This document shows, piece by piece, positions 9,529 to 19,800 of a DNA stretch of 64,000 bases. The notes beneath the pieces are model-generated. The model worked only from the letters and a program-made list of their open reading frames with translations, was not told the DNA's origin and made no database searches. Within the stretch, counting starts at the first letter, position 1. Each line of letters starts with the position of its first letter. A program made the position numbers and the translations under genes. Source of the stretch: Sphingobacteriaceae bacterium (GTDB taxonomy: Bacteria > Bacteroidota > Bacteroidia > Sphingobacteriales > Sphingobacteriaceae); assembly GCA_029266635.1 (NCBI GenBank), contig JAQSWM010000005.1, positions 124,001-188,000 on the forward strand, given 5' to 3'.

Positions 9529-10434
9529 TTACTTTTTGGCCAAAGTGTATTTGCCCCAGAAATCGGTTGGTGTAAAAAGCGACATGTAAGGATTGCTATC
9601 GCCACCAAAACTGCCGCCGCTGGTTCTGGTCCGTGTTTCGCCGCCACCACGATTGCCATTGCTGCCACCGTTGAAACCACCGCCACTTGAACCATTAAAT
9701 CCACCTCTCCCAGGCTCATCACGGCTTCCAAATTGGCGGCCACTTAGTTTGATGTTATAGGTGAATTCTTTTGGAGAAGTTGCCGACAGTCCCAATGCTG
9801 CTAGGGGAATGGCCAATTCGTACTGATATGCGCCTGATGGATCAAAGGAAGCGGCTGCTTTAATGCCGTATTCATTGTAGATAGATATGAGCGAATCCGG
9901 GATATCCTTAAATCCAATAACCTTTATTTCCTTGACGGATGCAAGTGCTTGTGCGCCCCGTGCCGCCACAAGAGAATCTCGTTGTTTCTGCGATAATCCC
10001 TGTCCCTGACCGAAGGAACCACCGGCAGTGCGGTCGGTTCTGATGGTGCGGTCGGACCGGTTTGTATTGCGATCCATAAGTGGATAGGTAATTACAAACG
10101 CGTCTTTATCTTTCTTTTTGCCATCCGTGTTAACAAGAAAACTAATGCCACCCATCAATATTTTGGTGTTGTTGGTTGCGTCTGTCGATTTGACAACCAG
10201 ATAAAGGTTTTTGTCGTCGTTGGAAATGCTGTAATTGAGCAACGTAGCCTTGTTGAAGGCCTGAAAAGAACCCCATTCACCAATCTTCCCATCAATTTTT
10301 ACCTTTTCCGGAGCTGTCAGTGGCGAGGTTTGAATGTCGCTTAGCTTTTGCGCAAATCCGCTCGTAGTTGCTGATAGAATTAAAACAGCAGCTAAAAGCT
10401 TACGGCATATTCTTTGTAAAATCATTCTCTTCAT
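9529..10434 (-). CDS. Secreted CBM9/DOMON-like protein with Gly/Ser/Asn-rich tail
   Basis: A 301-residue exported protein; I do not recognise a named family. The N-terminal signal peptide is basic then hydrophobic (MKRMILQRICRKLLAAVLILSATTSGFAQ). The segment KVKIDGKIGEWGSFQAFNKATLLNYSISNDDKNLYLVVKS resembles the start of CBM9-like ligand-binding domains, and YQYELAIPLAALGL resembles their last strands. Residues about 238-280 are a Gly/Asn/Ser/Arg-rich linker followed by a short conserved-looking end (FTPTDFWGKYTLAKK). It is the first gene ahead of barrel paralogue 2 (18-base gap). A surface ligand-binding partner of the barrel is an inference from position. An internal ATG at 10425 is an alternative start. 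Confidence 0.7.
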   Translation of the reverse strand: MKRMILQRICRKLLAAVLILSATTSGFAQKLSDIQTSPLTAPEKVKIDGKIGEWGSFQAFNKATLLNYSISNDDKNLYLVVKSTDATNNTKILMGGISFLVNTDGKKKDKDAFVITYPLMDRNTNRSDRTIRTDRTAGGSFGQGQGLSQKQRDSLVAARGAQALASVKEIKVIGFKDIPDSLISIYNEYGIKAAASFDPSGAYQYELAIPLAALGLSATSPKEFTYNIKLSGRQFGSRDEPGRGGFNGSSGGGFNGGSNGNRGGGETRTRTSGGSFGGDSNPYMSLFTPTDFWGKYTLAKK

Positions 10435-10505
10435 CTTGTGTATTGATTTGGTAAGACTGCATTGCGGAGAAGTAGTTTAATCGTTTAATAACGCCACTCC
10501 TTTGG

Positions 10506-10513
10506 CAAAAATA
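10506..10513 (-). promoter_or_regulatory. Promoter -7 element for the CBM9-like/barrel operon
   Basis: The minus strand carries TATTTTTG, an exact TAnnTTTG match, between the pepT terminator and the ATG at 10434. The implied leader is about 65 bases. Confidence 0.45.
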
Positions 10514-10525
10514 TAATGGAGTTAC

Positions 10526-10564
10526 ACAAAAAAGCCTCTGTGTATTGCTGCAGAGGCTTTTTTA
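10526..10564 (-). terminator. Terminator after pepT
   Basis: A 9-bp stem AAGCCTCTG/CAGAGGCTT with flanking A and T runs on both sides, so it looks bidirectional. It lies between the pepT stop and the next minus-strand gene and ends pepT transcription. Confidence 0.85.
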
Positions 10565-10623
10565 TGTTGTGCTACCCAAAAGAAGAAGGTTAAAAAAACG
10601 AGTTTGCCGTTGTAACTTTTTTG

Positions 10624-11886
10624 CTAAGCATCAGGGGCGTGTTCTTCCCAGATAGTTGCGAGATGGACGATTGTCTCAGTGGCTTTCTGCATATCCTGAA
10701 CCGAAACCCATTCCTGTTTACTGTGAAAGGCATGCTCGCCCGCAAAAATATTGGCGCAGGGCAAGCCCATGAACGACAGCCGGGAACCATCGGTTCCGCC
10801 ACGGATACTCTGGAGTTTAGGTTGCAGCCCTGCCCGTTGTATTGCTTCAACTGCGTACTCTCCAACCAGAGGATGCTGACTGAGCACGCTCTTCATATTT
10901 CTGTACTGTTCAGTTACCTCGATTTTGTAAGATGAGTGTGGAAAGTCGGCGAGGATTTGTTGGCTGATATCCTGCAATGTTTGGGTTTGTTGTTTCAAAC
11001 CAGATTCGGTGAAATCGCGAAGGATAAATTCAACAACTGCTTCTTCAACACTGCCTCTGATCGCCACCGGATGAATAAAGCCCTCTCGCCCTTCCGTGCT
11101 CTCGGGGGAAAGCTGGTCATGAGGCAAGGCGGCAACTATCCTCGAGGCTATTTTTATTGCACTTTCCATCTTGCCTTTTGCAAAGCCGGGATGAGCGCTT
11201 ACGCCCGTGATGGTGAGCCGGGCGCCATCAGCCGAGAAAGTTTCATCCTCTATCGAGCCTAGTGTTTCACCATCAACGGTGTAGGCGAATTCGGCGCCGA
11301 GCTTCCTCAGGTCAACCTTATCCACTCCACGACCGACTTCTTCATCGGGAGTGAACAGGATTTTGATTGTTCCATGTTTGACATCAGGATGTGTTGCGAA
11401 AAAGTTGGCAGCATCCATGATCTCAGCGAGCCCTGCTTTGTTGTCGGCGCCGAGGAGGGTAGTGCCGCTTGCCGTAATAATGTCGTTGCCAAGTTGAAAT
11501 TCCAGATCGGGATGTTCATGCCTGTGGATAACCTGATTAGAATCATCGGGCAGGATTATATCAGCACCATCATAATTATTGTGGATGATTGGCTTTACTC
11601 CATTCCCGCTGCAATCAGGGGACGTATCCATGTGAGAACAAAAACAAATTACCGGAATTTTTTTGTTGCTGTTAGAGGGGATTGTCGCGTACACGTAGCC
11701 GTGGTCGTTACATTCAACATCAACTAAACCTATTTCTTTTAACTCTTCAGCCAAAACTTTTGCGAGGTTTTTTTGCTTTAATGTGGATGGGTAGGAAATC
11801 GATTCGGGATCAGACTGAGTATCTATAGTTACATACCTTAAAAACCGTGTTAGAGATGTGTAATTGTAAGCTTGAATATCGACCAT
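10624..11886 (-). CDS. pepT: Peptidase T (tripeptide aminopeptidase)
   Basis: Cytoplasmic dinuclear-zinc aminopeptidase of the M20B family that removes N-terminal residues from tripeptides. It has 420 residues, the normal length. Visible signatures are CSHMDTSPD (first metal histidine and the catalytic Asp nearby), TTLLGADNKAGLAEIMDA (bridging Asp), LFTPDEEVGRGVDKVDL (catalytic and metal glutamates), TVDGETLGSIEDETFSADGA, and near the end CANIFAGEHAFHSKQEWV (last metal His). The ATG at 11886 begins MVDIQAYNYTSLTRFLRYVTIDTQSDP, a standard PepT N-terminus. It is transcribed alone, with a terminator downstream. Confidence 0.96.
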   Translation of the reverse strand: MVDIQAYNYTSLTRFLRYVTIDTQSDPESISYPSTLKQKNLAKVLAEELKEIGLVDVECNDHGYVYATIPSNSNKKIPVICFCSHMDTSPDCSGNGVKPIIHNNYDGADIILPDDSNQVIHRHEHPDLEFQLGNDIITASGTTLLGADNKAGLAEIMDAANFFATHPDVKHGTIKILFTPDEEVGRGVDKVDLRKLGAEFAYTVDGETLGSIEDETFSADGARLTITGVSAHPGFAKGKMESAIKIASRIVAALPHDQLSPESTEGREGFIHPVAIRGSVEEAVVEFILRDFTESGLKQQTQTLQDISQQILADFPHSSYKIEVTEQYRNMKSVLSQHPLVGEYAVEAIQRAGLQPKLQSIRGGTDGSRLSFMGLPCANIFAGEHAFHSKQEWVSVQDMQKATETIVHLATIWEEHAPDA

Positions 11887-11948
11887 GTTTATCAGTTATA
11901 CAGCTACCTGCTTAGCATTCTACAAGTTTAAGGCATCTTTATTCTATA

Positions 11949-11981
11949 TTTGATAATTAAGATTGCCATTTAATAGTTTTG
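11949..11981 (+). promoter_or_regulatory. Promoter of the 12003 barrel gene
   Basis: TTTG at 11949-11952, 21 bases, then TAGTTTTG at 11974-11981. This fits the Bacteroidota -33/-7 pattern. A second TAnnTTTG (TATATTTG, 11945-11952) overlaps the -33 position. Transcription would start near 11987, which excludes the TTG at 11979 as start codon and supports GTG at 12003. Confidence 0.55.
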
Positions 11982-12002
11982 TTCAATCAAATTTTTCGTC
12001 AA

Positions 12003-12689
12003 GTGAAAAAAATCAACCTTCTTTTTATAATTCTTTTAGCATCTATATCCGCCTCAGCACAATATAATTATTATAAATTCAGTGCCGGAGCAGGGCTCGG
12101 AGTCACCCAATACTTTGGCGATCTTAAGGAGAATCCTATAAAAAAAGCAATTACTACATCTCTAGATTATAATATTAGCCCATTTGCAAGCGCAGGAATC
12201 GAGTACCAGTTCGGCTCCATTACGGGTGGCGATAGCGTTAGTAATGCGCATAAACGTTATTTTCTGAATAAATACTCCGCGATTATTGCCAATGGGAAAA
12301 TACAAGTTGGGCAAGTTGTAGATGCTGATCAGGGCACAATATTGTATGCACTGAGAGGTGCGTACCTCGGCACCGGGATTGGTTTTATCAGTAACAAAAT
12401 GAGTCCGGTGGTACGTGTGCAGCCGGGTACAGGCTATGTTTTTCCCGGTGAAGATAAAAGTTCCAATCTGCTGATTCCAGCCAATATTGGCGTGAATTTC
12501 GATATCCCTGACCAGTGGGGCTTTACCAGGTACAGAGTAAATCTGAACTACCAGTTTAACGTAACCTTTGGTGAAGGGCTTGATGGTTATAACGATCCTC
12601 CCATCAAGTTTAAGAACAACAACCCCGACATGTACGGCTTTGCATCTGTAAGCGTGAAAATATGCTTCGGGCCGGAAGGCTTGTATTAA
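12003..12689 (+). CDS. Outer-membrane beta-barrel family protein
   Basis: A 228-residue exported protein. From the GTG at 12003 it reads MKKINLLFIILLASISASAQ, an ideal signal peptide. The longer frame from the TTG at 11979 would place the start inside the promoter -7 element. The mature part has alternating hydrophobic strands (YKFSAGAGLGVTQYFGDL, SPFASAGIEYQFGS, GTGIGFISNKM, GYVFPGEDKSSNLLIPANIGVNF, RYRVNLNYQFNVTFGEGLDGY) and an aromatic end, GFASVSVKICFGPEGLY. This resembles small outer-membrane or PorT-like barrels of Bacteroidota. Function is unknown. The first 200 bases are more AT-rich than the neighbouring genes. Confidence 0.75.
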   Translation: MKKINLLFIILLASISASAQYNYYKFSAGAGLGVTQYFGDLKENPIKKAITTSLDYNISPFASAGIEYQFGSITGGDSVSNAHKRYFLNKYSAIIANGKIQVGQVVDADQGTILYALRGAYLGTGIGFISNKMSPVVRVQPGTGYVFPGEDKSSNLLIPANIGVNFDIPDQWGFTRYRVNLNYQFNVTFGEGLDGYNDPPIKFKNNNPDMYGFASVSVKICFGPEGLY

Positions 12690-12801
12690 TTTGCTAAGTT
12701 TCATGCAGCGGCCACATCGTTGCCCTTTGTAGCATGGAAACTTCCACCGAATTAGCTACGTTTCCATCAATTCGGTACTTTCGCTCCAAACCAGACGCTT
12801 T

Positions 12802-13419
12802 ATGGAACAATACATCCGGGAGACTCCTGTTGCAAGTATAATCTTTCTCATCACCATAGCCACCAGCTTATACGCTTTCTACAACCACGATATTTATGGC
12901 AAATTCATGCTTCATCCTTATAGCGTTAGCCGGGGGAAGCGTGTTTATTCGTTAATTACAAGCGGGCTAATCCACCTCGACTGGACGCATTTGTTCTTTA
13001 ACATGATGTCATTTTTCTTTTTCGCTTTCACCTTGGAAAAGGCGATGGGTTCATTTCAGTTCGGGGTGTTGTATGTGGCAAGCCTTGCGCTAAGCGACAT
13101 TACTACTATTCTGAAGCACAAAGAGCATTTCTGGTACAATAGCCTTGGCGCATCCGGCGCAATTTCGGCGGTGGTGTTCAGCTACATTCTGTTTGACCCG
13201 CTCACAAGCTTTTACCTGATGTTTATTCCAATCCCAATTTATGCAGTAATCTTCGGAGTTTTATACCTGGCTTATAGTGCATACGCTTCCAGACAATCGA
13301 GCCACATAAACCACGATGCCCATTTTTATGGGGCTCTGTCAGGAATAATTATCACGATTATTTTCGTGCCCGGCATAATCCCCCATTTCCTGAATCAGCT
13401 AAGCGGCGTTTTACGCTAG
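12802..13419 (+). CDS. Rhomboid-family intramembrane serine protease
   Basis: A polytopic inner-membrane protease of 205 residues with about six hydrophobic segments. The family signatures are present in order: GLIHLDWTHLFFNMMSFFFF in the second helix region, GASGAISAVVFS with the probable nucleophile Ser118, and DAHFYGALSG with the probable catalytic His174. The substrate is unknown. The gene is transcribed alone on the plus strand and its stop overlaps the stop of the opposite-strand envelope gene by four bases, leaving no room for a shared terminator. Confidence 0.92.
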   Translation: MEQYIRETPVASIIFLITIATSLYAFYNHDIYGKFMLHPYSVSRGKRVYSLITSGLIHLDWTHLFFNMMSFFFFAFTLEKAMGSFQFGVLYVASLALSDITTILKHKEHFWYNSLGASGAISAVVFSYILFDPLTSFYLMFIPIPIYAVIFGVLYLAYSAYASRQSSHINHDAHFYGALSGIIITIIFVPGIIPHFLNQLSGVLR

Positions 13420-16400
13420 AAGAAGGCTCTCACCTGAACGCCGCCGGTGTGGATTGTTTGTACTCCCGGCGATTTCCTGCCCTGATAATTTACGTTCATC
13501 TGAATTCCGTTGGCTACCGAGCGCTGCAGCCCTAAATCCCACACCAGATTATTACCGGGTTGCAAGCCTTCTAACAGCTCGTAGGCTGCCGGTGAGTTAG
13601 GCTGACCCGAGTAGCGGTTGCGGATCATATTAACGCCGGACGTAATTACTCCTTTGTTAACAATGTTATACCTGCTTTCTGCGCTTAAGCGCACATTTGC
13701 AACCTTCTCTTTTTCGAGGATCAGGTTACGTTGGTTGGTTAAGCCGGCGATAAATGACAGCCGGAAATTTGTATTGAGCAGGTAATCAAATTGTGGCGAC
13801 AGCTCGGCGAAGCGAATATGGTAATTCTGCGTGGTGAACAATTCAGATTCATATAACTTCCTGCCCTCGTTTGCTTGCAAGGTCAAGCTGGCTTTTTGTA
13901 CCAGGTTCCATCGAAATCTTATGCCGCCTTGTTTCCTGCCCCGTGTGTCGAAGCCGTTGGTTAAAAGAGTTTTGCTCCCACTTCCCTGATAATTGATATC
14001 GAAAGTAAACACGGGATTGTTCCGATCAAAAAACAATGTATTTCTGAAATATGAGTTAAGCGAAACCAAACTCGCAGCTTCAATTCTGGTGTTAAAAGGG
14101 TTAAAAACCGATAGTCCACCTTGATCTAAAATTTTCCTGTCTACTTTCAGTTCCACCTGATCTGTAAACTTCCCTACGAAATTCTTTGCTTCCGATTTTG
14201 GATCCAGCAAAGAAGCAGGGCTGAGTTTAACCGTCTGGCTTATTGCCGTGTAATTAGTTTTGATGTATTGATTTGTGGGCTGAGATATGCGGATAAATTC
14301 TGCCTGATCCTGGTAGCGTGCAATCTCAAACTCATTTAATTCTTTAATGTTGTTGCTGTTGTAATCGTTCCATGTGTAGGCACCCTGCCCGGCTTGTACC
14401 TCCAAATAGGTAAAATCGTGTTTGGGTTCCTGCCCGGTTCCAAATTCATAAAAGCTGGAGCTGTTTAAAGATCCTTTGAGCGTGATGAGGTTGTATGCTG
14501 CACGTCCGAGAAATGTGTTTTCATTTTGCGCAGCAATTCGGTGGGCGTAGTTTAAAATGCGATAAGTAGAGGAAATATTTAATACAGAATTCGGATTTTT
14601 ATTCAGCTCTATACCACCTTCAATAACATCAGCAACAGAAGATTGCTGCAACTCATCTCCATTCGGAAGCTTATCATATCGCCTGCTATATTCCAGGCGG
14701 AACCTGTTAGCTGCACCTGAATTACTGGCAAGCCGCACCTTGTACTGGCTAAAAGAAAAACTGTTAAGCGTTAACGCTGTGTTTTGAAGCCCGCGGGTTT
14801 GATTGTGCTCTTGTTCAAATCCCAACCGGAATTGCAGTTCCTTAAATTGGCGGCTCAAACCCGCTCGCTGTCGGTAAAAGTTTCCGGTATTTATTTCTGA
14901 CGATGAGTTAAGCAGGTTTCCTGCATAGTTCACTTTGTATTTTCCCGCCAGATAATTGCCCTCTACGCTATGCTGAATACCAGTGTATAAGCCCTGCCGC
15001 ACAAACGAAATGAACTGGTAATTCAATTGTCGAAACTGATCTTTAAATAAAGTCAAGCTGATTTTCCCGAGATTTTCCTTTGCCGCCGATGTGAGTCCGT
15101 ACAGGTTAAAGTCGCGTTCAAACTCCACCGGGCGATAGCGCTCAATGGCTTTGAAATTTGTACTTGCAATTTCCAAACTTGCGCTGCTGATCAATTTCAA
15201 CGAAGAACTGTCTTTCTTTCCAAAGCTGTACTCGTTGTGTCCAAAGACTTTCATGGCAAAACCTGAATTTTCGTTATTCCCCAAGCGGGAGAATAAATTC
15301 GGATCATTATTGCTGAAAGCTGTTTCGGCGCTAACGATAGTACTTTTATTTAGCTTGTAATCGGTAGCTAGCGTGATCAGTTGCTGCTTCTTTGGGGTGG
15401 CGAGCAAGGTGACGGGTTCGTAACTTCCCTGTCTAACTCCCCCCATGGGCGAAACAAACTCAAACACCCGCCCATTTACCGGCGATTGAGTATTTATGCG
15501 ATAATTTCCCTGCCCTTGCCCCACAAATGAAAAGCCAATACGATATCTAGCGTCCTGCTCGTTGGCCGAATACACGTAAACTCCGCTTGCACCAAGCGTA
15601 TCAATTTTCTTGTATAAAACTTCGTTTTCATTGAACGGAACACTATCCACATTACTGAAATATGCCTGGCTGGTTTGGTTTCCAATTGTTTGCAGAAACT
15701 CCTTCTGACTACTGTTTAGATCCTGCAGAAACGGGCGGTTCGGGTTATCCTGCTCGTTATAAAAATTGAACCTGAATGCGAGTTTTTGGTTGCTGACTTC
15801 CTGATTAAAGTAGGTTAGCGAGCGGGCATAGTTTCTATCTGAATATTCAAATTCTATGTTGATGCGGCTGTTTTGAGTGATGAGCCTTTTGGGCGTGAAG
15901 GTAATTTCGGAGGTGTTATAATCCATCACGTAATCGTTCTCCTGCCCGCGTAACAGCAACTCGCCGTCAAGATAAACCCGCTCCGTTCCCGACAAAACAA
16001 TAATGAATTGCTCAGCATTATTTCCGGTGAGGCGATATGGCCCCTGATTGCCCTCTGCTCCTTGAAAAACATTCCGGGCGGATCTTCCTTTTGCCACCGC
16101 TACAGCCAAGCCGCCTTTATAAGACCAGGATTTGTGCTGCGAGGCTGTGGAGAAAGAGCCGCCCTGCGCACGCTTGAAAAAATTCATAAAATAACTGTCC
16201 GGGCGGCGCAATTCGTAGTCGCCGGCTGTGAGCTGTGTGTTACGGCGTTTCAGTTGGATGAACACTTTGTCGAATTCATTAAGCGGTTGCGTGTTGCCTG
16301 CGGCCTGAACAGGAATGTTATCATCTGCAATTGCTGCAAGTATCTCAACATCATTCTTGAGTTTGCCCGAAAGCTGCAAATTCATATTCGAGTTTACAAT

Positions 16401-16859
16401 CAAATCCTGATTATTGCCTAAGCCTACGCTGCGGGATATACTTCCACTTTTGGTCAATCCAGCCATGGTAAACAAGGTGTTTTCTTCCCTTTTTCCTTTG
16501 TAAACATACCCGCTGTTGTCAATGGTTTTTTCGCCGATAAGCGAAGGGTCTTTGTTGAAGTACTTTCGCGAAAACAGGACAGGGAATATGCGATAGCTGA
16601 TATCGACTTCCGCAAAGGCTTGTTTTTGCTTCCAGATCAGCAGGGCTTTATCGTACAAAATCTGGTAGGCTGATGATGGCAAGCCTACACCGGAAGGATC
16701 TTTCAGGATTACAGAGCCCGGCACAAGGCTGAGAGTGTCGAGCTGGATGGTATCCTGATCTGTGCGGATCTTTTTTTGCCGGATGTTAGTTTGCCCTAAC
16801 GCAGTTGCGGCACTGAGGATAAAAAACCCAGTGGCTAATACGGTAAGCAGTTTGAGCAT
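13416..16859 (-). CDS. Large conserved envelope/outer-membrane protein of unknown function
   Basis: An 1147-residue exported protein with a signal peptide (MLKLLTVLATGFFILSAATALGQ). The N-terminal third contains SVGLGNNQDLIVNSNMNLQLSGKL, DVEILAAIADDNIPVQ and a strand-rich block, ERVYLDGELLLRGQENDYVM, followed by DYNTSEITFTPKRLIT. The rest is a long series of amphipathic strands with the Tyr/Phe/Arg/Asn composition of a large outer-membrane barrel. I do not recognise a named family. It starts with an ATG overlapping the stop of the histidine kinase gene by one base (TGATG), so the two are translationally coupled. A role connected with what the kinase senses is an inference from that coupling. 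Confidence 0.75.
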   Translation of the reverse strand: MLKLLTVLATGFFILSAATALGQTNIRQKKIRTDQDTIQLDTLSLVPGSVILKDPSGVGLPSSAYQILYDKALLIWKQKQAFAEVDISYRIFPVLFSRKYFNKDPSLIGEKTIDNSGYVYKGKREENTLFTMAGLTKSGSISRSVGLGNNQDLIVNSNMNLQLSGKLKNDVEILAAIADDNIPVQAAGNTQPLNEFDKVFIQLKRRNTQLTAGDYELRRPDSYFMNFFKRAQGGSFSTASQHKSWSYKGGLAVAVAKGRSARNVFQGAEGNQGPYRLTGNNAEQFIIVLSGTERVYLDGELLLRGQENDYVMDYNTSEITFTPKRLITQNSRINIEFEYSDRNYARSLTYFNQEVSNQKLAFRFNFYNEQDNPNRPFLQDLNSSQKEFLQTIGNQTSQAYFSNVDSVPFNENEVLYKKIDTLGASGVYVYSANEQDARYRIGFSFVGQGQGNYRINTQSPVNGRVFEFVSPMGGVRQGSYEPVTLLATPKKQQLITLATDYKLNKSTIVSAETAFSNNDPNLFSRLGNNENSGFAMKVFGHNEYSFGKKDSSSLKLISSASLEIASTNFKAIERYRPVEFERDFNLYGLTSAAKENLGKISLTLFKDQFRQLNYQFISFVRQGLYTGIQHSVEGNYLAGKYKVNYAGNLLNSSSEINTGNFYRQRAGLSRQFKELQFRLGFEQEHNQTRGLQNTALTLNSFSFSQYKVRLASNSGAANRFRLEYSRRYDKLPNGDELQQSSVADVIEGGIELNKNPNSVLNISSTYRILNYAHRIAAQNENTFLGRAAYNLITLKGSLNSSSFYEFGTGQEPKHDFTYLEVQAGQGAYTWNDYNSNNIKELNEFEIARYQDQAEFIRISQPTNQYIKTNYTAISQTVKLSPASLLDPKSEAKNFVGKFTDQVELKVDRKILDQGGLSVFNPFNTRIEAASLVSLNSYFRNTLFFDRNNPVFTFDINYQGSGSKTLLTNGFDTRGRKQGGIRFRWNLVQKASLTLQANEGRKLYESELFTTQNYHIRFAELSPQFDYLLNTNFRLSFIAGLTNQRNLILEKEKVANVRLSAESRYNIVNKGVITSGVNMIRNRYSGQPNSPAAYELLEGLQPGNNLVWDLGLQRSVANGIQMNVNYQGRKSPGVQTIHTGGVQVRAFF

Positions 16860-19800
16860 CAGGCAAGCGGAAGGGTGATGAAGAAGGTGGTGCCGCGGTC
16901 GTTCTCTGTTGTAAAACTGATGCTGCCGGACATGTTGCCAATCGCTTGTTTAATGAAGGCGAGCCCGAGCCCGGTGCCGGAGCTTTTGGTAGTGAAGTTG
17001 GGATTGAAAATGCGTTCACGCAAGCCCTCCGGAATGCCTTTCCCGTTATCGGCAATTTGAACGTGCGCATGCCTGTCGCTGCCATTAATAGTGATTGCAA
17101 TGCTTCCCTCCCTGCCATCTGGAATAGCTTCTATGGCATTCTTGATCAGATTGTTGAAGCAGCGCAGGAGCTGATCTTTATCGCCTCTAACCAGTGTGCC
17201 ACGCCCCAGGTTATCTGTTAACACGATGTTTACGTGTTCTACTTTGCTGTAAACTTCAATTGAACGCTCCACTACTTCCCTCAAATCAACATCCTCAAGT
17301 ATAGTTTCAGGCATCTTGGCAAAGTTGGAGAACTCTGAGGCGATGTGCGCCAGGCTTTCAATCTGCTCAATAAAAGATTTGCTGAACCGTTCAAATTTCC
17401 GATCAAAGTTGGGATCTTTTTCCCGCCATGATTTGTCGAGCAATTGCACACCAAGCTTTAAAGGTGTAAGTGGATTCTTGATTTCGTGAGCTACCTGCTT
17501 AGCCATTTCCTTCCAGGCTGTTTCCCGTTCCGAACTCGCAAGGCGGTGGGCGCTCTCGTCGAGGGCCTCAATCATGTTGTTGTATTCCTTGATCAGGCTG
17601 CCAATTTCATCATCGCGTTTCCAAACAATCGGCTCATTCTTTCGCCCAATTTTAATTTGGCTTAAGCTCTTTTGCACGAGGGTGAGAGGTGCGGTTATCC
17701 GGTTGGCTACAAACACTGCGAAAAAGCCAATAGCCACAAAAACAAGTGCGTAAACATTGATCAGGGTATTTAGAAACAAGCCGATGCGGTCTTCGAAATC
17801 ATGGACGTTAGAGAAATACAAAAGCCCCAAATATCCAACCGTCTCGTTGTTGTTATTCCGAATCGGCTTATACGCCGCCAGAAAGTTCAAGGCGCCAATT
17901 CTCTCATCTGGATTTAAGTATTCTGATTGCTGATAGTTGTTCAGATAGATGTAGGCCAGCGGGTTTATTCGTGGAGAGACCAGTTCAAACTCATAAACCT
18001 TGGGCTGGGTCGTAAACATTTCCTTGCCGTGAACATCATAATATGTCAAGTCCACAGCATTAAAATCCGCGAAAGCGGTGAAAGCTTGCTCATCAATAAT
18101 AGAACCGCCGCTGGTAAACATTTTCTTTTCAAACCCGATGGTTATCTTGTTGATGTTCTCCAGCACGGTTTGCTGTTGTTGCTCCTGATATTGCTTGCTG
18201 ATACTGAAATACGTGATGAGCCCCACCAGTACCAATGTGGATACAACTGCGGCAACCATTGAAGCCTGGATACGCGTTTTGTAAAGCATTCTCTTGCTCG
18301 ACGCAAACACACCCCACCTTAAGCCTTGGAGAACATTGCTGTTTGCCTCGAGATTGCGCCCTATCCAGTACAAAACCACGCATACGCCGGCAAAGAACAG
18401 CAGCACTAAAAAGATAAACGACACCGAAGCAAGCTGTAGCACGAAGCTTGTATTTGGCCGGCTCACAATTACCAGCAATTGCTTGTTCGGCTGATAAACT
18501 AAGTGGCTGTAGTTTTTTTTCTCAGTAAAAACAAAGTCTTTCAGAATGCCATAAAACTCGTTGTTAGTGAGGCTATAGATGTATTTTCCGTACTGCCCGA
18601 TCAGCTTCCCTCCCTTATAAAAGGCAAATGAATAGGATTTATACTCCTCATTGAATTCGATGTTATTGCTGGCGAGGATAGCGGGACTTGCATCAGAATT
18701 GTAAAAAGCAGCAGATTTCAATTCGATAAAGAGCGTCCCTTTGCTTAAGCCATTTTGGGAGATTGGAATTATGGCGAAAAAATCTTTATACCCAAACGTG
18801 TCGTTGATTTGATAAAAGTATTTGGAAACCTTGCGAGAGCCGGATACCACCAGATTCTTGAATTTTTCTACCGCTGCCTGATTTGCTCTGCTCAAAGTAT
18901 CATCAGCGATGGGATTGTATTGATATGCGGTAAACTCATATCGGGACAGATAACCATCGAAATAAAACTTCTGAAGCTTATTTTTAAGCAGGTTGTAGTC
19001 GTGGGTTGTAAACGAAAGGCTTATATCATCATCCTTCAGTATTTCATCTTCAATATCGCGAAAGCTCTTAACGGCATTAGAATCAGCGGGCGAGCTTAAA
19101 TCAAGAGAGATTTGTTTGCGCTTTACCAGTTCTTTCTGATCCTGAAATTCAGAAAGTTTAACTGAAGATATCACAGCGAAAATGAGCACAACTGTTACCA
19201 GGATGCCCATGTTAAATTCGTCGTTGCGGGTGTAAGTGGACCAGCCTCGTATTAAAATTATCAGGGCAAAAAGCAGGAAAAGTACGTTAAGATTATTGTC
19301 AATGATCTTTGCGATGAGGAGCACGATGATCCCGCTAAGGAAAATGATGAGCCTTTCCAGGTTTGTGAGTTGAAGTGATCCGCCAACTGCCAGCAGGATA
19401 TCCGTGAGCAGGTAAATATTAAGAATGGCGAAACACAAGAGCAGAATGCCTAACCAGCTCAAATAATCAAGATTAATGATTTTTGAAACGTCAAAATTGA
19501 TGGGCAACCGCAACACCAGGTTCTGGAAAACGTCGTTCAGTTGGAGTGCCATTAAGGCGATAATGATCCCCAAACATGTAAAGACAATATAGCTTACCAC
19601 TTTCCCAACCGATTGGGCAGGCAGCATAATGACCGACCGGTACCGATAGGCAAATATCAGGAACCAGGTGACACAAACGGAGTTTACCAGAAAATCGCCG
19701 ATGGAAGGAAAAAAGAAGTTGGAAGCACCTGAAACCGGCTTGAATATTTCCAGTCCAAAATGAGTTCCCAGCCAGTGAAATTGAAGCAAGGCCAAACGAA

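Noticed and set aside
16008-16421. 137-residue open frame opposite the large envelope gene
   Set aside because: It lies wholly antisense to a well-supported gene, has no promoter or protein-like motif, and is typical of shadow frames in GC-moderate coding DNA.
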